NCBI RefSeq assembly: GCF_004151105.1
Contig: NZ_PHRF01000071.1
Coordinates: 1-44,857, forward strand
Source of the DNA: Streptomyces sp. L-9-10
Lineage (GTDB): Bacteria; Actinomycetota; Actinomycetes; Streptomycetales; Streptomycetaceae
Length of the DNA: 44,857 nucleotides
Reading direction: 5' to 3'
Positions 31,817-40,867 of this stretch are shown here, piece after piece (the first letter of the stretch is position 1; each line of letters begins with the position of its first letter). Below the pieces are notes generated by a model, which saw nothing but the letters and a program-made list of their open reading frames with translations, made no database searches and was not told where the DNA came from. The translations under genes were made by a program, and so were the position numbers.

Positions 31817-32794
31817 GTGGAGGAAATAAACAAAAAACCGCAAACAGTGCCACCATTTGACATATCGGAAGAGGCGCGCGCCCTGCTGCACCGGCTCGTC
31901 CAGGGGGATCAGGTCGAGGACTCCGAACCCGGCCGCGCGGAGCTGGTCGCCCTCGGGCTGGCCGTGCACAACCCGCAGTACGACCGGTGGAGCGCGGCGG
32001 ACATGTGGCACGCCGAACAGACCGCCCTGGCGGAGGAGCGCGCCGCCATCGCCCATCACCTGCGCCGCATGGACCAGCTCTCCGAGCTGCACCGCGAGCT
32101 GAGAAGCGCCGAGTCGTCGCGAGGGGACGGTATCGAGTTCCTCGGCCGGAACGAACTGGTCACCGCCGCCATCATGCAAGCCGTCGATTCGGCGAGTATC
32201 GAGATCTGCACGGCACATCCGCGGAACAGAAAGCCTGAGACGCTGCGAGCGGTGGTCACCTCCGAAATCAGGCTCCTTCAGCGTGGTATCGCATTACGCA
32301 CCATCTATCCGGACACCGCTCGCAATCGACCCGCGGAACAGGAGTGGGCCGCGGAGGTGAGCAAGCACGGTGCGGCGGTACGCACCCTCGCCACCGATTT
32401 CGAGCGCATGATTCTGGTGGACAGCAAAGTCGCCATCATTTCCGACCACCGGGGCGTGCCCAGCGCGAACACCGCCTTCAAGGCGACCCACCCCGGCTTG
32501 CTGGCCTTCCTCCGCCACATCTACGACCAGCAGTGGGAGCGTGCCGAGCCCTGGGCGGGCGGCCGTTTTCTGCGGAAGGCGGAGACGGTCACGACAGGCC
32601 GGTCCCGCCGCATCCTGAACAAATTACGGGAGGGCCGCACGCTCAAGCAGATCGCCGGCGAGCTGGGCGTCAGTCTGCGCACCGTCAACAGCGACCTGAA
32701 CAAGCTCTACGAAGCGGTGGGCGTGAACAGCCAGTTCGCACTCGGCGTGTGGTGGAGCTCCGAGGCCGCCGCGGACGAGCGCAAGCTCGGCTGA
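31817..32794 (+). CDS. LuxR-type regulator with PLD/TrmB-like middle domain (second paralogue), two TTA codons
   Basis: The 325-aa protein has the same architecture as the preceding gene: a helical N-terminus (ALLHRLVQGDQVEDSEPGRA), the middle domain (RGIALRTIYPDTARNRPAEQ, FERMILVDSKVAIISDH, HPGLLAFLRHIYDQQWERA) and a C-terminal helix-turn-helix (REGRTLKQIAGELGVSLRTV then NSDLNKLYEAVGV). The codons for residues 160 (32294-32296) and 270 (32624-32626) are TTA, read in Streptomyces only by the bldA leucyl-tRNA, so translation should be development-dependent. The first 50 nt are strikingly A-rich, unlike neighbouring genes, which may reflect an open initiation region. GTG start with GGGAGGAA. 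Its targets are probably the DSGW unit. Confidence 0.85.
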   Translation: MEEINKKPQTVPPFDISEEARALLHRLVQGDQVEDSEPGRAELVALGLAVHNPQYDRWSAADMWHAEQTALAEERAAIAHHLRRMDQLSELHRELRSAESSRGDGIEFLGRNELVTAAIMQAVDSASIEICTAHPRNRKPETLRAVVTSEIRLLQRGIALRTIYPDTARNRPAEQEWAAEVSKHGAAVRTLATDFERMILVDSKVAIISDHRGVPSANTAFKATHPGLLAFLRHIYDQQWERAEPWAGGRFLRKAETVTTGRSRRILNKLREGRTLKQIAGELGVSLRTVNSDLNKLYEAVGVNSQFALGVWWSSEAAADERKLG

Positions 32795-32834
32795 CCGGCT
32801 TGCCCCGGCCGCTCGGCGCCGCGGCGACGCGGAA

Positions 32835-32862
32835 CGCCCGGCCGGGAATCCCCGACCGGGCG
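32835..32862. terminator. Bidirectional terminator between the second regulator and hspR
   Basis: CGCCCGG-c-CGGG pairs with CCCG-a-CCGGGCG around AATC; there is one mismatch. It lies between convergent stop codons. Confidence 0.75.
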
Positions 32863-32898
32863 CCCGCCCGCTCACGTACGCCTCAAAAACGCACCGGC

Positions 32899-33363
32899 TC
32901 AGTCCGTCGGCCGCTTGGGCCGCCACACCACCAGCGCGCTCGTCTGCTGCACATCCTGGTACGGCACCAGATCCCGGCGGTACGAGGCATGCACCTGCGC
33001 CTCGCGCTGCCGCATCGCCGTCGCCGCGCCGTCCACCGCCGCCGACAGCTCGGCGACCCGCGCCTGGAGCGCGGCGACCTGGTTCTCCAGCTCGATGATC
33101 CGCTTGATCCCGGCCAGATTGATGCCCTCGTCCTGAGACAGCTGCTGCACCTGGCGGAGCAGCTCGATGTCACGGGCCGAATAGCGGCGTCCCCTGCCCG
33201 CCGTGCGGTCCGGGGAGACCAGGCCGAGGCGGTCGTACTGCCTGAGCGTCTGCGGGTGCAGCCCGGAGAGCTGTGCCGCCACCGAGATGACGTACACCGG
33301 CGTTTCCTCGGTCAGCTGATACGCCCTGGTGAACGATGAAGACTGCCGACGCCGCCCGTCCAT
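32899..33363 (-). CDS. hspR: MerR-family heat-shock repressor HspR
   Basis: The 154-aa repressor binds HAIR sites upstream of dnaK and clpB. An N-terminal MerR winged helix is evident (YVISVAAQLSGLHPQTLRQY, DRLGLVSPDRT, GRRYSARDIELLRQVQQLS), followed by a coiled-coil dimerisation helix (IIELENQVAALQARVAEL) and a short Arg/Lys tail. In Streptomyces DnaK acts as its co-repressor, giving feedback: free DnaK after stress restores repression. It is the last gene of the dnaK operon, starting 4 nt after dnaJ ends, so it controls its own synthesis. GGGAG precedes the ATG, inside the end of dnaJ. Confidence 0.96.
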   Translation of the reverse strand: MDGRRRQSSSFTRAYQLTEETPVYVISVAAQLSGLHPQTLRQYDRLGLVSPDRTAGRGRRYSARDIELLRQVQQLSQDEGINLAGIKRIIELENQVAALQARVAELSAAVDGAATAMRQREAQVHASYRRDLVPYQDVQQTSALVVWRPKRPTD

Positions 33364-33367
33364 GAGG

Positions 33368-34555
33368 TCATGCTCCCTTCGCCGCCTGGAACAGCTCCGC
33401 CCGCGGGTCCTCGTCCGCGGTCGCCTTCCGGTAGGCCTCCAGCGCGTCCCGCGCGGGCGCGTCGAGGTCCTTGGGGACGACGACCTCGACGGTGACCAGC
33501 AGGTCGCCGCGGGTGCCGTCCTTGCGCACCGCGCCCTTGCCGCGGGCGCGCATCGTACGGCCGTTGGGTGTCCCCGCCGGAAGCTTGAGCGTGACCGCGG
33601 GACCGCCCAGGGTCGGCACCTTCACCTCGCCGCCGAGCGCCGCCTCCGTGAACGTGACGGGCACGGTCACCGTGAGGTTGTCGCCCTTGCGGCCGAAGAC
33701 CGGATGGGCGTCGACATGGACGACGACATACAGGTCGCCGCCGGGGCCGCCGCGCTCGCCCGGAGCGCCCTTGCCGCGCAGCCGGATCCGCTGCCCGTCG
33801 CTGACACCCGCCGGGATGCGCACCTGCATGGTCCGCGAGGACCTGGCGCGCCCGCTGCCCTTGCAGACCTCGCACGGGTCCTGGGCGATGAGCCCACGGC
33901 CCTTGCAGTCCACACAGGGGTCGGTCAGCGAGAAGCCGCCGCCGGTGCCGCGCGAGACCTGTCCCGTGCCCACACAGGTCGGGCAGACCCGCGGCGTGCC
34001 GTTCTTGTCGCCCGTGCCCGAACACGCCTTGCAGGGCGCCTGGCTGGACATCCGCAGCGGGACCGTGGCCCCGTCGACCGCCTCGGTGAAGCTGAGCGTC
34101 ACCTCGGACTCGATGTCCTGGCCGCGGCGCGGCTGCGTACGGGTCCCGGCACCGCCCCGGTTGAAGATCCCGCCGAAGACGTCCCCGAGCCCGCCGCCGA
34201 GGCCACCGGCGCCGGGTCCGCCCTGCGTGCCGCCACCGGGGCGACCGCCGAAGAGGTCGCCCAGGTCGAAGTTGAACGAGCCGTTGCCCCCGGCACCGGG
34301 TCCCGGCCGGAACCCGTTGCCGAAGAGGGCGCGCGCCTCGTCGTACTCCTTGCGCCGCTTGGGGTCCCCGAGGACGTCATTTGCCTCGGAGATCTCCTTG
34401 AAGCGCTCCTCGGCCTTGAGGTCGCCCTTGTTGGCGTCCGGGTGGAACTCGCGGGCGAGCTTCCGGTACGCCTTCTTGATCTCGGCCTCGGTGGCGTCCT
34501 TGGGGACGCCGAGAACCTTGTAGTAGTCCTTCTCCACGAAGTCCTTCGTGCTCAT
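33368..34555 (-). CDS. dnaJ: Co-chaperone DnaJ
   Basis: The 395-aa type I Hsp40 stimulates DnaK ATPase and delivers substrates. The order is the J domain (KDYYKVLGVPKDATEAEIKK with HPD in REFHPDANKGD), a Gly-rich region (GGNGSFNFDLGDLFGGRPGG), then a zinc domain with four CxxCxGxG motifs (CKACSGTG, CPTCVGTG, CVDCKGRG, CEVCKGSG) and the C-terminal substrate-binding beta domains. All zinc ligands are present. It is third in the dnaK-grpE-dnaJ-hspR operon, 54 nt after grpE, with GGAGGGAC before the ATG. It is one of two DnaJ types usual in Streptomyces. Confidence 0.97.
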   Translation of the reverse strand: MSTKDFVEKDYYKVLGVPKDATEAEIKKAYRKLAREFHPDANKGDLKAEERFKEISEANDVLGDPKRRKEYDEARALFGNGFRPGPGAGGNGSFNFDLGDLFGGRPGGGTQGGPGAGGLGGGLGDVFGGIFNRGGAGTRTQPRRGQDIESEVTLSFTEAVDGATVPLRMSSQAPCKACSGTGDKNGTPRVCPTCVGTGQVSRGTGGGFSLTDPCVDCKGRGLIAQDPCEVCKGSGRARSSRTMQVRIPAGVSDGQRIRLRGKGAPGERGGPGGDLYVVVHVDAHPVFGRKGDNLTVTVPVTFTEAALGGEVKVPTLGGPAVTLKLPAGTPNGRTMRARGKGAVRKDGTRGDLLVTVEVVVPKDLDAPARDALEAYRKATADEDPRAELFQAAKGA

Positions 34556-34609
34556 TCCCGACGTCCCTCCTCTCCGCCTGCTCCTGCCACCGCACCGCCC
34601 GCCACCGCG

Positions 34610-35268
34610 TCAGCCCTCTTCCGGGCCACCGCTCTCCTTGTCGCCGGCGGACTCGGCGGGCTCGTCCGCGCCCTTCGGCTGGGCCCCGGGCTGGGGCTCG
34701 GCCACCGCGACGCGGGCGGGCCTGATCGTCCGCTCGCCGAACCGGTACCCAGGCTGGAGGATCGCGACGCACGTCGTCTCCGTGACATCCGGCGCGTACG
34801 AGTGCATCAGGGCCTCATGGATCGTCGGGTCGAAGGGCTCGCCCTCCGTACCGAACTGCTGGAGGCCCAGCTTGACCGTGACGGCTTCCAGCGACTCGGC
34901 CACCGACTTGAACCCGCCGACCAGTTCCTCGTGGTCGCGCGCCCGGCCGATGTCGTCCAGGACCGGCAGCAGTTCGGTCAGCAGACTCGCGACAGCGATC
35001 TCCTTGACCGTGACCCGGTCGCGCTCCACCCGGCGGCGGTAGTTCTGGTACTCGGCCTGGAGCCGCTGGAGGTCTGCCGTGCGCTCGTTGAGCGCCGTAC
35101 GGACCTGGTCCAGCTGCGCCGTCAGGGCGACTTCCTGTACGTCCCCGCCCGGGGACGCCGGGCCCGGCTCCGCTACGGAGTCGGACTCGGCGCCCTTCGA
35201 CGCGGCATCTTCGGGGGTCGCGCCGGAGGGAACGTCGGGCTTCTCCTCGAAGCCCGGGGTCTCCTCCG

Positions 35269-35272
<4 letters not shown>
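34610..35272 (-). CDS. grpE: Nucleotide exchange factor GrpE
   Basis: The 220-aa dimeric exchange factor releases ADP from DnaK. An acidic, disordered N-terminus (about 1-55, EDAASKGAESDSVAEPGPAS) leads to a long coiled-coil helix (QLDQVRTALNERTADLQRLQ, YQNYRRRVERDRV), then LLTELLPVLDDIGRARDHEE and the C-terminal beta domain with HEALMH and the family ending GYRFGERTIRPARVAV. A further Glu/Pro/Gly tail follows. Its ATG overlaps the dnaK stop (ATGA), so translation is coupled. Confidence 0.96.
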
Positions 35273-37131
<1,859 letters not shown>

Positions 37132-37149
37132 TTCGATTCCTCCAGCTGA

Positions 37150-37170
37150 CTTGAGTGGAACTGACTCAAG
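37150..37170. promoter_or_regulatory. HAIR operator 1 of the dnaK operon
   Basis: CTTGAGT-N7-ACTCAAG is a perfect match to the HspR operator, 19-39 nt upstream of the dnaK ATG and touching the -10 element, so HspR bound here covers the transcription start. Confidence 0.95.
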
Positions 37171-37197
37171 GATGCATGACAGATCCCAGGGAGTCAA
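37169..37197 (-). promoter_or_regulatory. dnaK operon promoter (HrdB-type)
   Basis: On the minus strand TTGACT (37197-37192) is followed after 17 nt by CATCCT (37174-37169). It is flanked by HAIR sites on both sides, the arrangement expected for HspR repression. Confidence 0.7.
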
Positions 37198-37201
37198 AGG
37201 A

Positions 37202-37222
37202 CCTGAGTCGATGGGACTCAAC
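37202..37222. promoter_or_regulatory. HAIR-like operator 2 of the dnaK operon
   Basis: CCTGAGT-N7-ACTCAAC matches CTTGAGT-N7-ACTCAAG with one mismatch in each half. It lies immediately upstream of the -35 element. Confidence 0.75.
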
Positions 37223-37355
37223 TATCGTGCGCCGGGCCTGCCTCGGGGCACCCCCGGACGCGCCTGAGGGACCCGCCTACCCGATCCTCACACCTTCACC
37301 ATGCGATCGTTCCGTGGCAAAAGCACCGAACGAAACGAAACTACCGAAACCACCG

Positions 37356-37385
37356 CTGAACGTATCCGAACGCAGCTGAACGTAA
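37356..37385 (+). repeat. Three 10-bp phased direct repeats upstream of the sugar-transferase-like gene
   Basis: CTGAACGTAT, CCGAACGCAG and CTGAACGTAA start at 37356, 37366 and 37376, an exact 10-bp period (one helical turn), 32 nt before the GTG at 37418. The region is AT-richer than average and could be an activator site. Confidence 0.55.
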
Positions 37386-37417
37386 TAGAGCACATACAGC
37401 GAACAGAACGGTCAGGT

Positions 37418-38053
37418 GTGACCTTGAAGCGACGCCCCACGGCATGGCGCCCGCCCCACCTCCCGGAGCCCAAGCGCCTGCTGGATCTGATCCTCGGCTC
37501 GGCCCTCCTGGCGCTGACCGCGCCCCTGCTCGCGGTGGCCGCCCTCGCCCTCGCGCTGTCCCGGCCGGCCGAGGGCGTTTTCGTACGCGACTACCGCACT
37601 GGACTCAACGGCCACCCCTTCCTGCTGAGTTCCCTGCGCACCCGCCGGTTCCGGCTCGACCTGCTCTCCCGGCTGCCCCACGTCGTACGGGGCGAGCTGT
37701 CCCTGGTGGGGCCGGCGCCCCTGAGAACCGGCTCCCCCGCGGGTGCGGCGCCCTGGCGGCAGCTCGTACGGCCCGGCCTGACCGGGCTCGCGCAGGTACG
37801 GCGCCACTCGGAGCTGCCGTGGGACGAGACGCCGCTGCTCGACCAGCACTATGTGGAGCACCACTGGATCGGCCTGGACCTCGCGATCCTCGCGCGCACG
37901 CCCGGACGCGCGCTGAGGACGGCCGGCGCTGTCAGGACGGCCGGGGCCGCCAGGGCGGTCCGGACGGCCAAGGCGGTCCGGAGGGCCAGGGCCGTCAGGA
38001 GGGCCGGGGCGATCGGGGCGGTCAGGGGGATCCGGACGGCCAGGTTTCCCTGA
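37418..38053 (+). CDS. Shortened bacterial sugar-transferase-like membrane protein with Arg/Ala repeat tail
   Basis: The 211-aa protein follows the monotopic phosphoglycosyl-transferase plan: KRLLDLILGSALLALTAPLL membrane hairpin, FVRDYRTGLNGHPF (family RxGxxGxPF), VVRGELSLVGPAPL (family GxMSLVGPRP), PGLTGLAQVRRHSELPW and LDQHYVEHHWIGLDLAILAR. Between HPF and VRGE the family has about 50 residues including the KFRTM stretch and the catalytic Asp-Glu pair; here only about 25 remain and no such pair is visible, so it may be inactive. The last 45 residues are nearly all Arg, Ala, Val and Gly (RTAGAVRTAGAARAVRTAKA), made by repetitive DNA. GTG 37418 is chosen as the start of the hydrophobic protein; an ATG at 37301 is possible. 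Confidence 0.7.
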   Translation: MTLKRRPTAWRPPHLPEPKRLLDLILGSALLALTAPLLAVAALALALSRPAEGVFVRDYRTGLNGHPFLLSSLRTRRFRLDLLSRLPHVVRGELSLVGPAPLRTGSPAGAAPWRQLVRPGLTGLAQVRRHSELPWDETPLLDQHYVEHHWIGLDLAILARTPGRALRTAGAVRTAGAARAVRTAKAVRRARAVRRAGAIGAVRGIRTARFP

Positions 38054-38106
38054 GGGTCCCCTGAGCGACACAGATCACCGGTTCCGCCGCTACATTGCGG
38101 CTGGAT

Positions 38107-38151
38107 AAGTGGGTAACCTCAGCACGAAACGATTAAGTTACCGCTTAGTAA
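38107..38151. promoter_or_regulatory. Operator-like repeats upstream of the EtfD-like gene
   Basis: AAG-N2-GGTAAC (38107-38117) and GTTACC-N1-CTT (38137-38146) form an inverted repeat. The right half also contains TTAC-N6-GTAA (38138-38151), a dyad typical of TetR-type sites. It lies 64-108 nt before the ATG at 38215 in an AT-richer patch, so it is likely the control region of that gene. The regulator is unknown. Confidence 0.4.
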
Positions 38152-38214
38152 GCAGCAGTGAGCAGTGCGGCATCACGCAGTACTGAGCAGCAGCAGTTGG
38201 CCCGAGGAGCCCCC

Positions 38215-40524
38215 ATGCAACTCGCCGCGATCATCGTGTCGCTGGTACTCGCCGTCGTCGGTGTGGCGTTGTTCGGCCGAGCCATCGCGCAGATCTACCG
38301 CTTCGTACGGCTCGGCCAGCCCGTCCCGGCGGGCAAGCGGACCGATGAGCCCGCCCAGCGCACCCTGACCGTGGCCAAGGAGTTCCTCGGCCATACCCGG
38401 ATGAACCGCTGGGGCGTGGTCGGCGTCGCGCACTGGTTCGTCGCGGTCGGCTTCTTCTCGCTCGTACTGACCCTGGTGAACGCCTTCGGGCAGCTCTTCC
38501 AGGCCGACTGGCTGCTGCCGGTCATCGGCGACTGGACGCCGTACGAGGTCTTCGTCGAGCTCATCGGCCTGCTCACGACGCTCGGCATCCTGACGCTGAT
38601 CGTCATCCGGCAGCTCTCGCTCCCCAGCCGCGCCGGCCGCAAGTCCCGCTTCACGGGCTCGAACTTCGGCCAGGCGTACTTCGTCGAGGCCGTCATCCTC
38701 GTCATCGGCCTGGCGATCCTGGTCCTGCGCGGGCTGGAGGGCGCGCTGCACCACGTCGACTCGTACCAGGCGGCCTACCTGGTCTCGTACCCGCTGGTCG
38801 CGGCGTTCGACGGGCTCAGCCTCAGCACCCTGCAGAACCTGGTCTACCTGGTCGCGCTGATCAAGCTCGCGACGTCCTTCATCTGGATGATCACGGTCGC
38901 GCTCAAGACCGACATGGGCGTCGCCTGGCACCGCTTCCTCGCCTTCCCCAACATCTGGTTCAAACGCGAGGCGGACGGCGGGACGGCGCTCGGCGCCCTC
39001 CAGCCGATGACGAGCGGCGGCAAGGAGATCGACTTCGAGGACCCGGGCGAGGACGACGTCTTCGGTGTCTCCCAGATCGAGCACTTCTCCTGGAAGGGCC
39101 TCCTCGACTTCTCCACGTGCACGGAGTGCGGCCGGTGTCAGTCGCAGTGCCCGGCCTGGAACACGGGCAAGCCGCTCTCCCCGAAGCTCCTGATCATGTC
39201 GCTGCGCGACCACGCCCACGCCAAGGCGCCGTATCTGCTGGCCGGCGGCGGAAAGACGATGGAGGGCGAGGAGAAGGCCACCGAGGAGCAGCTGGCCGGG
39301 GTGCCCGCCGCGGCCCTCGCGGAGGCCGAGCGCCCGCTGATCGGGACGCTGGAGGCCGCGGCCGACGGCGCTGCCGCCATGGGCGGCGTCATCGACCCGG
39401 ACGTGCTGTGGTCCTGCACCACCTGCGGCGCGTGTGTCGAGCAGTGCCCGGTCGACATCGAGCATGTCGACCACATCGTCGACATGCGCCGCTACCAGGT
39501 GATGATCGAGAGCGCCTTCCCGAGCGAGGCCGGGACGATGCTCAAGAACCTGGAGAAGAAGGGCAACCCCTGGGGTCTGGCGAAGAAGCAGCGCCTGGAG
39601 TGGACGAAGGAGGTCGACTTCGAGGTGCCGGTCGTCGGCAAGGACGTCGAGGACCTGACGGAGGTCGACTACCTGTACTGGGTCGGCTGCGCCGGCGCGC
39701 TGGAGGACCGGGCCAAGAAGACCACCAAGGCCTTCGCGGAGCTGCTGCACATCGCGGGCGTCACGTTCGCGATCATGGGCGGCGACGAGAAGTGCACGGG
39801 TGACTCGGCCCGCCGCCTGGGCAACGAGCCGCTGTTCCAGCAGCTCGGCCAGGAGAACGTCGCGATGCTGAACATGGCGTACGGCGAGGACGATGACGAC
39901 GAGACGACGAAGAAGCCGAAGTCGTCGAAGAAGATCGTCGCGACCTGCCCGCACTGCTTCAACACGATCGCGAACGAGTACCCGCAGCTCGGCGGCGAGT
40001 ACGAGGTCATCCACCACACGCAGCTGCTCCAGCACCTCGTGGACGACGGCAAGTTGGTCCCCGTGACGCCGGTCGAGGGTCTGATCACGTACCACGACCC
40101 CTGCTACCTGGGCCGGCACAACAAGATCTACACGCCGCCGCGCGAGATCATCGCGAAGGTGCCCGGTCTGCGGAACGAGGAGATGCACCGCCACAAGGAG
40201 CGCGGCTTCTGCTGTGGCGCGGGCGGCGCGCGGATGTGGATGGAGGAGCGGATCGGCAAGCGCGTCAACGACGAGCGGGTGGACGAAGCCCTTTCGCTGA
40301 ACCCGGACATCGTGTCGACGGCCTGCCCGTTCTGTCTGGTGATGCTCACCGACTCCGTCAACGGCAAGAAGAACGACGGCCGGGCGAAGGAGTCTCTCCA
40401 GGTCGTGGATGTGGCGCAGTTGCTGCTCGACTCGGTACGGACGCCGGCGGGGCCGGAGGGCTCGGAGGAGCGGGAGAGCGCGCCGGACCCTCATCCGGCG
40501 CCGGAGTCCCAGCCGGTGAAGTAG
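38215..40524 (+). CDS. Membrane iron-sulfur oxidoreductase, EtfD-like (heterodisulfide-reductase family)
   Basis: The 769-aa protein has an N-terminal membrane part of about six helices (residues 1-240, starting LAAIIVSLVLAVVGVALFGR) like the haem b subunit of HdrE/NarI, then two 4Fe-4S motifs CTECGRCQSQCPA and CTTCGACVEQCPVDIEH, and two CCG domains (CPHCF with YHDPCYLGRHN, then GFCCGAGGARMWMEE and STACPFCLVML). The layout matches mycobacterial EtfD (Rv0338c), which passes electrons from electron-transfer flavoprotein to menaquinone during fatty-acid oxidation. A short acidic/basic insert (EDDDDETTKKPKSSKK) lies in the second half. ATG 38215 follows CGAGGAG. Confidence 0.92.
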   Translation: MQLAAIIVSLVLAVVGVALFGRAIAQIYRFVRLGQPVPAGKRTDEPAQRTLTVAKEFLGHTRMNRWGVVGVAHWFVAVGFFSLVLTLVNAFGQLFQADWLLPVIGDWTPYEVFVELIGLLTTLGILTLIVIRQLSLPSRAGRKSRFTGSNFGQAYFVEAVILVIGLAILVLRGLEGALHHVDSYQAAYLVSYPLVAAFDGLSLSTLQNLVYLVALIKLATSFIWMITVALKTDMGVAWHRFLAFPNIWFKREADGGTALGALQPMTSGGKEIDFEDPGEDDVFGVSQIEHFSWKGLLDFSTCTECGRCQSQCPAWNTGKPLSPKLLIMSLRDHAHAKAPYLLAGGGKTMEGEEKATEEQLAGVPAAALAEAERPLIGTLEAAADGAAAMGGVIDPDVLWSCTTCGACVEQCPVDIEHVDHIVDMRRYQVMIESAFPSEAGTMLKNLEKKGNPWGLAKKQRLEWTKEVDFEVPVVGKDVEDLTEVDYLYWVGCAGALEDRAKKTTKAFAELLHIAGVTFAIMGGDEKCTGDSARRLGNEPLFQQLGQENVAMLNMAYGEDDDDETTKKPKSSKKIVATCPHCFNTIANEYPQLGGEYEVIHHTQLLQHLVDDGKLVPVTPVEGLITYHDPCYLGRHNKIYTPPREIIAKVPGLRNEEMHRHKERGFCCGAGGARMWMEERIGKRVNDERVDEALSLNPDIVSTACPFCLVMLTDSVNGKKNDGRAKESLQVVDVAQLLLDSVRTPAGPEGSEERESAPDPHPAPESQPVK

Positions 40525-40571
40525 CGGGCGGGCGCCGGTGACGTAGGCGACGTAGGCGACGTTAGGCCGGA

Positions 40572-40610
40572 GAGCGGCCGGATCTGCCTCGGGGGCGGGT
40601 CCGGCCGCTC
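40572..40610 (+). terminator. Terminator after the EtfD-like gene
   Basis: GAGCGGCCGGA (40572-40582) and TCCGGCCGCTC (40600-40610) make an 11-bp stem with a 17-nt loop. Just before it GACGTAGGC is repeated from 40540. Confidence 0.75.
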
Positions 40611-40663
40611 GGCGTGTGGGCCGGGGCCCGGGGCGGAGGCGTGGGCGGGGGCGTGGACAGGCG

Positions 40664-40867
40664 ACGGCTTCGGCGACGGCTTCGGCCGCTGAACGGGCGA
40701 GCGACTGGGGCACCATGTGACGACTGGAGCCGACGAGAGGGACCGGGCGGATCGGGCGGGACGGGGTGGGTGGGGCATGCGCATACGCGTGACAGCGACG
40801 GCTTCGGCGACGGCTTCGGCGACGGCTTCGACTTCGACTTCGGCTTCGACTTCGGCTTCGGCTTCGT
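40664..40867 (+). repeat. GGCTTCGGCGAC / TTCGGC short repeats upstream of and inside the lipoprotein gene
   Basis: A 12-bp unit GGCTTCGGCGAC and its 6-bp derivatives occur at 40667-40690 (non-coding) and again at 40798-40867 within the 5' end of the lipoprotein gene, where they encode Ala/Thr/Ser runs. Unit lengths are multiples of three, so copy change would alter length and not frame. Confidence 0.75.

Noticed and set aside
40664..40867. Possible phase-variable contingency locus by frameshift
   Set aside because: Repeat units are 6 or 12 nt, so copy change keeps the frame.
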